This document shows positions 34,787 to 44,467 of a DNA stretch of 64,000 bases, piece by piece. Made by a program: the position numbers and the translations under genes. The stretch covers positions 106,405,501 to 106,469,500 of the forward strand of contig CM059586.1 in assembly GCA_030407085.1 (NCBI GenBank), given 5' to 3'. Under the pieces are notes generated by a model that worked only from the letters and a program-made list of their open reading frames with translations, did no database searches and was not told the DNA's origin. The first letter of the stretch is position 1. Every line of letters starts with the position of its first letter. This DNA is from Trichopria drosophilae. Taxonomy: Eukaryota; Arthropoda; Insecta; Hymenoptera; Diapriidae.

Positions 34787-35906
34787 TAAAAAAAAACATA
34801 AATATAAAAAATTGACCTTTTTTTTTCAAAAAACGCATGTAACTTTTTTGAGGTTTGTTTGATCGTCATTTTATTAAAAAATACTGAAATAGCCTATAAT
34901 TTTACATTAGACATACTAAACTAAAACGTTGGACGTACTCAAATTTGTCTATCGGCATATATAAGAAGTTAAAGACGTCCAAACTGAAGCCAGAACTGTG
35001 TCCGTCAGTGTTAATGGGTTAAAGAAATTAGGTAAACACATTTTTTTAAGTGTATATAATCCTTTTCTCCAAGTGTATTAAACTCAGTCCGGTCTTGAGT
35101 ATAGATGTATATAAACTTCACTTCAATATATAAAGTATACCAAGTAAAAATTTTGTCGTTACTCTACGGTCCTTATTATAGATCTAAGGCTCTGGTTAAA
35201 CTAAATACATGATCACTATTTGCAATATTGCAGTATGAATTTCATTTACAATTAGATTAAATTTGTCAATGTTTACATCTAATTTATCATATTAATATTG
35301 AAGTTAATTTTGTAATTACAATGCACTAAATAAATATCGAAAAAAACAGTTTAACAGAACTTGATTCGATTCTGAACCTACAAAATTTTTGTTCAGATGA
35401 TATAGAGTAAAAATTCTTGAATTCTTGAAGAATTAAATGAATTCATTCGAAAATGGGTAAAATGAAACGTGATTATGAGTTCATTAAACGGGCCAAAGGA
35501 TTTCAAACAAATTTAATTTCCCGGTGTTATGCACAATTGAATTTTTTGACAGTATTTAAGTAAAAAATTAATATCTTCGGATTTAATTATTCGATCCTTA
35601 TGAAATTTACTGGAAGTGAACACGAAATATTGTACTTTTAATTGAAATAATAAAAACTTTTAATTGTTGATATTTACTTACTGTTATTACAAAATTAACT
35701 TTCGATTTGTAAAATAAACAATGTTCTCCACGTCTGAGGAAGTTCATTCAAAGTTTACTGTGAAGCGTATTTTGAAATTTTGTGGATCGCAATTAGAAAT
35801 ACAGTACTTAAGTTTTTTCTGACGTGAGGTACGTCTTTCTATCGCACGGTACGCCTGCCGCTATAGCCGCGTAATGCTTTTTCCTTTTCGTATTTGCCTT
35901 AGTAAC
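34787..35906. other. AT-rich non-coding, nothing recognised
   Basis: No gene, RNA or complete repeat was identified. Confidence 0.5.
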
Positions 35907-35921
35907 ATACTATCATTATAT

Positions 35922-36675
35922 AATATTCGTTACGAAAGTAACGTTTAATGTTTTTCTCGACCGCTTTAAGTAAATATTAGATTAATTTCTTGGTATGTAC
36001 GGTCCTTTTACTTAAATAAACAATTAATAAATCATAAATCAAATACATGGGTTGACGATTGCAACCACTAAGTGTGTCGTAAAGTAAACTTAAGTGAGCA
36101 TTGCCGGGATTTGCAGTATAACCGCTCAGACCTTTTGATTTTACTGTTCGGAATATAAGGAATTTTAGTGATTTGACTATTAATAGGTTCTGTGTCCCTC
36201 TAGCGGTGATACAGGGAACAATTGTCTATTTTAGAAAATATACGTTTCGTCCCAGTTTTTTCACGTGGACTCGTCAGTAAGACCGTGAAAAAACCTGTCT
36301 TATACGTATATCCGGTTTTATTTATAAGAGATATTTTAAAATTAATCTAGCAGAGGAGGAATGCTAGAAAAATTTGAAAAGATATCTATGCATGATAATG
36401 GTAACGTGATTTCGTTACACACTGCAGTAGATATGAGGATCCATTATCAAAATATAATATTCGTTACGAAAGTAACGTTTAATGTTTTTCTCGACCGCTT
36501 TAAGTAAATATTAGATTAATTTCTTGGTATGTACGGTCCTTTTACTTAAATAAACAATTAATAAATCATAAATCATTTGATTTATTAAGTATTTGATTTA
36601 TGATTTATGATTTATGATTTATTAATTGTTTATTTAAGTAAAAGGACCGTACATACCAAGAAATTAATCTAATAT
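35922..36675 (-). mobile_element. Hammerhead-bearing Penelope-like short element, copy 3 (young)
   Basis: It is flanked by a 15-bp duplication atactatcattatat (35907-35921 and 36676-36690). On the plus strand the order is: 124-bp direct repeat (35918-36041; its first four bases overlap the duplication), core with hammerhead in antisense, second 124-bp direct repeat (36452-36575), a short ttgatttatga-type repeat, then a 68-bp inverted partial copy (36608-36675). Reversed, this is the same order as copy 1: inverted partial, terminal repeat, ribozyme core, terminal repeat. Base by base the two 124-bp repeats read as identical, and so does the inverted part, implying a recent insertion or conversion. 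The terminal repeats of copies 1 and 3 share accgt-a-accaagaaat and aagcggt blocks. No protein is encoded. Confidence 0.85.
36238..36311 (-). ncRNA. Hammerhead ribozyme, copy 3, intact core
   Basis: Minus strand, 5' to 3': AUAUACGU A (triplet GUA, cleavage expected after this A, between plus-strand positions 36303 and 36302), stem I UAAGAC...GUCUUA (6 bp, perfect), CUGACGA (complement at 36271-36277), stem II GUCC...GGAC, GAAA (complement at 36245-36248), then CGUAUAU closing stem III with 8 bp. All invariant core bases are present. Loop I GUUUUUUCACG and loop II CGUGAAAAAAC are complementary over 11 bp, allowing a loop-loop interaction. An alternative fold pairing those loops as one long hairpin would compete with the ribozyme fold. 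Confidence 0.88.
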
Positions 36676-36690
36676 ATACTATCATTATAT

Positions 36691-37619
36691 TACTACTATA
36701 AAACACTACAATAAAACAGTAAAGATAAGAAATGAATCATTAAAATTTGTTTATAAATAAAACTGATTAGTAATAAGAAAAATCATATTGATAATTTTCT
36801 ATTTTTTTATAATGTGCTCCTCAAAGTTTTCATCGCTGGAAAAAACTTGCAAACTCTAATTTGATCATTTTTTAATAAAAATAAATGAAACTTTCGTGTA
36901 TTTTTTATGGTGTTTGCATTTTGGAACCTTTTTTCTGCCAAATTTTCTTCCTTTTGATGTTCCTTTCTCGTACAAATGTTAAACTCAATGTTTTAAAAAA
37001 ACTTATTGCCCAGTCATATAAAAGTCTTGGGGTAGTTATGTGTCTTCCCTGCATGCTGGCCTTATAGACACTTCTTTTTACATGAAAGGTGGCAAAAAAT
37101 GCCATTCAGCATCGTCAAGAAAATCTTGTTTGGGTAAAGATAAATTAAGAAAATTACTTTTGTTTTTGTACTGCGAGGCAGCACCATCAGAGAAGTAAAT
37201 ACTTTTTTTAACACTTATCTTGCCATATTTTTTTTTTTAAATTAAAAACTATAACTCCGGGAAATTTAATGAACATTCGTTTGGCCCGTTTAATGAACTC
37301 ATTATTACGTTTCCTTTTACTCATTTTAGAATGAATTTATTTAATTCGAAAATTTGGTGTCACACTTCAGGAATTTTTACTCATAATTTTAAAAAGATGT
37401 TACTCATTTTAAAATATTATTTATCTTCTTGCTAAATGTGGTATGAAACAATATAAAACATTTTATTTTCGAATATCGAAAAAATGCCATATTTTCAAAT
37501 TTATTATTTAATAGTAAACAAAGAATTTCCCACATCCCCATAATTTCGAAATGAAGAATCGCACTTCTTGCTACGAGTGGTGCGTAATTAGAAAATTTCG
37601 TCTAAAGAGGAAATATGGG
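36691..37619. other. AT-rich non-coding, nothing recognised
   Basis: The overlapping frames at 36885-37105 on both strands have no recognisable family. Confidence 0.45.
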
Positions 37620-37960
37620 TGGTAAACAAGAAATCTTCTGCAATGTAACTAGGAATAATGAGTGGCGGGATAGAGGGGAGTGAGATAAACGAGAGAGGGA
37701 AAAGGTGGAAAGAGGTCTGCAATTTTGTCGAGTTTTGTAAGCTGGGAAAAAGGAGGCAAAATCGAGTTGGTTGTTCGGGGTCGCTTTGATCGTCGGGCAT
37801 ATCCGTTTCCGCTAAATCGTTTTTTGAGTAGCGATAAGCGTGTCCCCGTGCCCAAATTGGAATTTGCGCATCGACGGGCGAAATTCCTGTTTTTTTTTAT
37901 TCACTTTCTTTTTTTCGATAAATTCCCACGTCCCGACTGAGCTTTGAAAATCACGAGATA
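37620..37960. other. Purine-rich, GC-richer patch
   Basis: A ggagtgagataaacgagagagg-type purine-rich run (37670-37715) is followed by CpG-containing unique sequence. Four overlapping frames on both strands lack family similarity. Unknown function. Confidence 0.3.
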
Positions 37961-38461
37961 AATGCATTCTCTGATCGAGACATTTAAACATCGAATAAGC
38001 GTTTTGTTGCGCCTCGATATGACAGACGCGATAAACGAAGTTGGAATTGCGGCTTTGAATATGTTGCATAATGGAATTATTGTAACATTGTTATGACGGC
38101 AACGGGAAATGTTATAATGGCATGAGGTAATCAGTGGTGGTCCCGGACAATTGCTAAATATGTGAATAAATTTTGAAATATGATGAATTTATCGGAATCA
38201 ATGAAGAATAATTGATATGGAAAATATTTTATACGGATACGGAATATGCATTTTAACCACTTTTTGTGAAGGTTGCGAAAAAAAACATTATTACGACATT
38301 TTTGCATTATGTATATTTCGCATATGGCATTCAAAATGTATCGGATTCTTTAGTCCGTTTTATTCAGATGTAGCAAAACGGAACTTTCGGCTAATGAAGT
38401 GATTGAAGTTCTTCCTAGAAATATGATCTTTTGGTTAATTGAAAAATGTGCAAATTCGTTC
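37961..38461. other. Non-coding, nothing recognised
   Basis: Short anonymous frames only. Confidence 0.45.
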
Positions 38462-38465
38462 AATT

Positions 38466-39313
38466 GAACCCCTGGCGATCAAAAGGAGATACGCGCGAAA
38501 CGCCGGAGAATTTGTTGGCCCCTCGGCTCGTAATTTTTTGACTTTCGAATTTTAAAGTTTTCATTAGATATCTTAATAGGAAAGTTAATTACGCGTATTT
38601 TTTGTTAAAATCCAAAATTTCTATCCCTCTTCGTTTTTAAAATAATCGCAAAAAACGAAATTATTTGAAATATAAAATAACTTAATTATTTTGTCTTTAA
38701 CTCGTCATATCTTTTACAATAATTGGAATTTTTTAATGAAATTTTTAGAGAATATGCACTATTCTATCTACAAGCTAACGTATTTTTCCAATTGTTACTT
38801 GAAAACTACAAGTCAGATTAGTGTATAACTTTACAAAAATCTTCTTTGAACCTTCCTCGAATTTTCGGTGGGAAGGAAATTTCGATTTATTGAAATTCCC
38901 TCGACTACCGAAGTGTTTGTAGCTTTCAATTTTGTGCAGTAAAACAAAAACCAATTTTTAAAAAATTTCCGTAATAACTAACCATAATTTGGAAAAATAC
39001 GTTAGTTTGTAGATAGAATAGTGCAATTCTCTAAAAATTTCATTAAAAAATTCCAATTATTGTAAAAGATATGACGAGTTAAAGACAAAATAATTAAGTT
39101 ATTTTATATTTCAAATAATTTCGTTTTTTCCGATTATATTAAAAACGTAGAGGGATAGAAATGTTTGATTTTAACAAAAAATTCGCGTAATTAATTTTCC
39201 TATTAAGATATCTAATGAAAACTTTAAAATTCGAAAGTCAAAAAATTACGAGCCGAGGGGCCAACAAATTCTCCGGCGTTTCGCGCGTATCTCCTTTTGA
39301 TCGCCAGGGGTTC
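38466..39313. mobile_element. 848-bp palindromic element, TIR GAACCCCTGGCGATC
   Basis: Inverse arms of about 330 bp are nearly identical from GAACCCCTGGCGATCAAAAG inward, including atacgcgcgaaacgccgg, ctcggctcgtaattttttga and tcgtcatatcttttacaat. The spacer is about 38800-38980. AATT borders both ends (38462-38465, 39314-39317); because AATT is self-complementary it could be a 4-bp duplication or part of the TIR. Non-coding; superfamily unknown. Confidence 0.88.
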
Positions 39314-39624
39314 AATTTCATAACTTTGATTCTGGATTTGTTGAAATAACTGCGATAATTAATTTGATATCAGCAATTTTTCGTAATCCATTCGTTAACG
39401 TCTTCACCTAATTCGAAATCAAATCAATTTTTAACGAATTGGGGATTTGCAATTCGCAACAATTTTAACGTATTTTCAATAATGTAATTGAGTTGAATCT
39501 TGCATCGAATAAATGAAGTAAATAATGAAACATTTTATGAACCGAACCGCGTGAAATTTTTGAAGCACAGCGAGGTTAATCGTAATTATGTAATTACGTA
39601 ACGGTAAATTGCTTGAAATGCAGA

Positions 39625-40342
39625 TGGGTTATTCCATGTCAGATTTACAACTCAAGATTTTTTTTCAATGGCATATTTTTTTCTTATTCTGGACACAAAA
39701 ATAAAATATACGTGTTTTTTTTTAATATGCGATTTGAAATTGTCGAGTTAAGTTTTTTGAAAGTTTTATAAAAACGCTCCCTTTTTAACTGCCTATAACT
39801 CAATACAGATACAATATATAACAATTATTCTGAGGGAGTAACGATTCTTATTTAGGCGAACTTTACGATGAAGTAAAAAAAATACAAAATTTAATTTTCA
39901 ATACATATAATTGTCAATTTTTATAAACAAATTCATTTTTTGTAAGTTGGACATGATTTCTTGAAATTTGTTGACACTAAAACTCTTCATTTATCTTCTA
40001 GATAGTTAAATGAAGAGTTTTAGTGAAAAAAAGTTTAAAAAATCGTGTCCAATTTAAAAAAAAATTAATCTGTTTATAAAAATGAACAATTATATGTATT
40101 GAAAATTAAATTTTGGAATTTTAATTCACTTCATCGTAAAGCTGACCCAAAAACGAAACTTTCATCCCTTAGAATATTTTTTGTATATTGTATCGGTTTA
40201 AAGTTATAGGAAGTTGAAAATGGAGCTTTTTTATAACATCTAAAAAATCATAACTCGAATATTTCAAATTTTTAGAATAAGAAAAAAAATATGCCACTGG
40301 AAAAAAAAATCTTGAGTTGTAAATCTGACGTGGAATGACCCA
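39625..40342. mobile_element. 718-bp near-complete hairpin, TIR TGGGTTATTCCA
   Basis: The two halves are inverse copies right up to the middle (ctcttcattta...taaatgaagag near 39985), so practically the whole element folds on itself. Ends: TGGGTTATTCCATGTCAGAT on the left and the inverse of TGGGTCATTCCACGTCAGAT on the right. No clear target duplication. It lies about 310 bp from the previous hairpin. Confidence 0.88.
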
Positions 40343-40647
40343 GCCATATTATACTAAACTGCCATTTGAAATGAAAATACATTCCAAATTTATGTTTAAA
40401 ATATTTTTACTTCGTATTACTACTTCGTATTAATATTTACTTCAAATTAGTTTGAAACACATTCCAATTCCTTTAGAATCTAATGTCTGAAGATGTTGCA
40501 CTCTCGATCCTATTCACGTAATTTTATCAATCATGTAGATTTTATAAAAAACATGATCAAAACCATCAGCAGAATAGAAAATAAATATGAAAATAAAAAC
40601 TTCTGCTAGAACAATATTTTGTATTGCGAATTATTAAGTTAATAACG

Positions 40648-41019
40648 ATTTTTCAAAAAAGCTTTCCCGAGGGGTTCCAATCCCCCCAACTCAAGAAGGG
40701 GCGCGGGTCACGATAATGGATGAATCTTAAATGGCAACATGGGTCGAGTGGAGGCTCATTTCAAAGGTCATTTCGAGACAAATACGAAACTCTTGTCATA
40801 GATGGCGCTGCGATCGTTTGTCGCAAAAGTATGCATCGTTTGAAATTTTTTTAGTGGAACCCCTCAGAAAAGCTTTTTTGAAAAATAGTTTCGGCAATTT
40901 TCGAAATCTTCATTTCTTCAAAAGTTAAAACTGGAGTAATTCCGCGATAAGTGATCGCAGCGCCATCCATGACTTCTGTTTTATATTCGTATCGAAAAGA
41001 TGTTTCAAATGAGTAGTGG
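40648..41019. repeat. Two interleaved inverted repeats (A B A' B')
   Basis: A (40648-40680, atttttcaaaaaagctttcc and gaggggttcc) is inverted at A' (40855-40886). B (about 40751-40828, containing catagatggcgctgcgatcg) is inverted at B' (about 40940-41019, gatcgcagcgccatccatga). Since A' lies between B and B', the pairs interleave instead of nesting. Two overlapping or mutually inserted elements is the simplest reading. Confidence 0.7.
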
Positions 41020-43727
41020 TAATTTACTGTTAATTTAGTAATACTAGTACAAGCAACATCTAATACTTCTGTAATAGTATCCAAAACTACGCGTAAAAGT
41101 ATCCCATACTTCTCGCAGTTGGCTTCAATTTAACTACTGCAAACAATATCTTATATTACTGTATACTTGGTTTTCTGAGTATACCTGGGAACAAATTAAA
41201 TTTATTAAAAACCAGTATCAGATTACTATGTTTTTAATAATGGTTAAAAGTTCAATAGTAGCACATTAAACTCTGAATTATTTTCATAATTTTTTAAATC
41301 CTATAAAAATACAAGCGAAATCACATGTAGTGGATAAACACAAGACAACTTCTACAGCAGTATTAGAGACCACTACACATAGCTTTAGGTATACTAGTCC
41401 AGTATTAAATACTAGATAACTTGTAGTAGTATTAACAAACAAATCATAAAACACCACTAGTACTAAAATGGTCTCCTATTTCTCTCAGTATAGTAAACAA
41501 ATTAATTTTTTTTTGCTGTAAAATATTTCTGTTGAACTGATTTTTAAAAAATGTTGAAGTCAGAGTACACTAATATTGAAAATTATCATTCATCACTCGC
41601 TGAATGAAAACAAATGTCATTGAAATACATGAAATTCGAACGTTTTCAAGAAAGTTTTGTTGCAGCCATATTGTAACCTTCGCCACTTTAATTCTTTGTG
41701 GCAATTGGTAAAGAAATTAAGTAAGTATCTTTCTATTGAAACAAGTATCATCAACGAATACAAAAGTGAATCATTATTGCCTCTTTATTCCATATCTCTA
41801 TTCAGCAGCCTTACATCATCAGGCGCGGCTGATCGTCACGTCGAGTTGCTCGATGCGAACGTGTAGGAGTGATTCATCGTCGATTAAGCAATGCGCCGCG
41901 ATCAATTCGAGTGTGTTACCAGTGTTTTTGTTGAAGTGAATTTTATAGGTTATGTAGCCCAATAGCATTTATATACTTCCAAAGAAAATCTTGTATTTCA
42001 TAATCAATTCTCTATTACCTAGTGACTTATTAAGATAGCCTTTAAGTCCCTAACTAGTCCATATTATTTAATGAACCGTTTGCGCGAAACCGATATAATA
42101 CAATACGTAATAAAGTAATTAAAAACATCCAAGTGCATTTGACCGTTGTGTTCATCTCGAGCAAGTACCCGAGAAAAGGTAGCGTTTCCAAACTCTCTCG
42201 CCGAGGATTGTAGAAGTTTGTAAGTTTTTTAATTCTTCCTCTAATTGTTTTTCATCTATTTCTGTTTTTTACGAGATCTAAGGTTTATTTATTTTAGCCA
42301 AGTAAAAAGTTGAGTAAAACGATAGTTCGAGTTGCTCGAAGTTACGCGAAGTGTAACTCGAACGTCGGAAATTTCAGCATCGTTCTCATTTGACACGCTT
42401 TTAGTTGGAAGTTGTTTCAAGTTCGTTTAATGTGGGCTTAAAAACCGTTTAAACCATGACTCTTTGTGTGGTTTTACGAAAGTGAAAAATGCGTACTAAA
42501 TAAATTTTCCAGGCCAATTATTGTTTTGTCGTCGATTCCTATGGATTTAGCCGCAGCGGCTGATTTAAAAAACAACATCAATTATCTCGACGTAATGGAC
42601 GTATTTATTCTGTTAATTTCTACGTTCGTTTCAGCGCTATGATGTTGTTCTTCATGCATAGTAATAGTTTCCTGGGAACGAACTTGTCTAACCCGGATGA
42701 GATTTATTTTTAACGCAGACTTGTTATAATAATTATAATCTGTAGTATTGAAATAATCAAAATGTTTTGATATAAATAATTAGAATTTTTAATATTTATC
42801 TACGATTGATTCAACAAATCGTAATTTCCTACACGAAGAAAAATTATTTTAAAAATTTCACAATTCCAACTGGAAATTTTAGGACATATTTGCAAATGAG
42901 GGAAAATTGCCATTGTTTCTGATATAAATAACTATAAATTCTTAGAATTTTTATTCCCATCATTCTCTTCCTTCTATAAATTTTAAAAATACCATCCGGG
43001 ATTGTCAAATTTGCAAAAAAATTCTTCTTCTCGTATTTAAACATTTCAGAACTGTTACAATTAAAATGATGAGTCCCTATTCAAATATAAGAGCGATTAT
43101 TTATATTTGCTCTTAAAAGGGTTAAATGAATGGGCTTATTTAAACTTTATCATATGTTGAAATTTCTCAATATTTCTGAAATTGAGGATATTAAAATATA
43201 ATTTCAGTTTTATTGAAATATTGAAATAGTTTTTGAACTTTTTATTACGAAGTAAGAAATAGAAAAGAGATAATTTTTGCACACACTACCTTAGCTAATT
43301 TTATCAAATAGTTCAGTAAAACAAAGTAATTTTTCTGACATTCTTAAATTAAACAGTATTGATAATTTGTACGAGAAAATATGTTTCATGGAAACGAGTG
43401 ACAATAATTGTCTAATACACAAATGCGCATAACCGGAATTAACATGTTACTTGTTAACAGCGGGAATTCTTATTATATTTCCCTAATTATAATAAATACA
43501 ATTATTTAGAATATTATCTCATAGCTACTATAGATGCGTTTGCTTAGTCAATAATAGATCATTTGTTTCGCTCGCTACTGTTGATAGTTAAGGCTGGGAG
43601 CATTGGCCAATAATTGGAGATAACGTAAGCTATCCAAGTAACAACAGTTTAACTTAAATAAAAGGATTAATCCTTTCCAGCACTTATTTTTCTGATAAAC
43701 AATTTTTCATTGTTTTGTTTTTTAGGG
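41020..43727. other. AT-rich non-coding; iterated tacta/tagta motif at 41030-41480
   Basis: 41030-41480 repeats tagta/tacta short motifs in both orientations without definable ends, like the interior of the iterated-motif MITEs. The remainder, including a small hairpin 'gttcgagttgctcgaa' near 42326, shows no gene. Confidence 0.45.
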
Positions 43728-43800
43728 CGGCTCATTACGAATTTCAACTCAGATTATGCGAATTCAAAATATGTAGCGGATTCAAGATAACCGTCCAAAA
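43728..43800 (+). repeat. Diverged copy of the ATGGCGG module
   Basis: It reads ggcggctcattacgaattt, then tcagattatgcgaattcaaa and gtagcggattcaaga, matching the order and spacing of the module at 27781-28022, with substitutions in the ATGGCGG sites. Confidence 0.5.
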
Positions 43801-44215
43801 TGTAAAAGTTATTTAATGCCAATGAAACTTGGCACTCTGGAGTTTTGGGGCGAATCTGATTCAGATTTTGTACATCTAAATCTTATAATCTGAAATTTCA
43901 ATAACTGAATTCATATTCGTACTTACTCGTGTGGAAAATTGTCATGTAACCTAAGCAGCCCTAAATACCTAAGCAGCAATGTAAGGAATTCTGACCACAG
44001 CCACAGTTGAAATGCTCTATTTTAGTAAAAAATAGGCAAATTAAAATCTAAAATACGTCTTCTAAGTCAAAATGTATTTGAGGTCTATTTGATGGATTGA
44101 TTTAACCAAATAACGACTTAAAAAATGTCCTATTTGAGGTATATTCTGAAAGTAAAATTAACCAAATTCCGGCTTATAAAAATAGTACATCATGTACCAA
44201 ATATGAGCATGTGTT
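43801..44215. other. Non-coding, nothing recognised
   Basis: Some short blocks (aattaaccaaat, cttaaaaaa) recur between 44030 and 44180, but no repeat unit could be delimited. Confidence 0.4.
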
Positions 44216-44467
44216 CTACCTGAAACGTCCAGTGGTTTTGAAATGAAAAATTAGGTTTTGATTGAAAATAAATATGCCTTTGCTAAATTCCCTATTCTGA
44301 ATTTGAAAGAATGACGGCTTTGCTACGATCCAGCAAGAACTTTCAGAGTGCTGCAAACTGTCAGCGATAAGAAATTTACCTGCTGCAAGACAACAAGCAC
44401 TAATAGTAGTGCTGGAAAGACCTACGGCAGCAAAAATTAAAGTTAAAATGCAGAATCGCAAATGCAC
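44216..44467 (-). CDS. Possible small secreted protein, unrecognised (83 codons)
   Basis: The frame starts MHLRFCILTLIFAAVGLSST, which has the n- and h-region of a signal peptide with a plausible cleavage near residues 24-25 (ISA-CC). The remainder has few cysteines (about C25, C26 and C45) and no known domain. The upstream two thirds are a little GC-richer than neighbours; the C-terminal third is AT-rich and may not be coding. No TATA box, splice sites or homologue are recognised. It may well be a chance frame; I list it because it is the only frame in the window with a clear secretion-signal pattern. Confidence 0.15.
   Translation of the reverse strand: MHLRFCILTLIFAAVGLSSTTISACCLAAGKFLIADSLQHSESSCWIVAKPSFFQIQNREFSKGIFIFNQNLIFHFKTTGRFR

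Noticed and set aside
35918..36575. 124-bp direct repeats as an LTR retrotransposon
   Set aside because: No TG...CA ends, primer-binding site or polypurine tract; the extra inverted partial copy and the 15-bp duplication fit a Penelope-like layout better.
36575..36620. ttgatttatga direct repeats as a CRISPR-like array
   Set aside because: The units are adjacent low-complexity copies without spacers, at the junction of the inverted partial repeat of a retroelement-like unit.
41810..41840. CTGATGA on the minus strand, examined as a hammerhead core
   Set aside because: There is no correctly spaced GAAA and no complementary stems.
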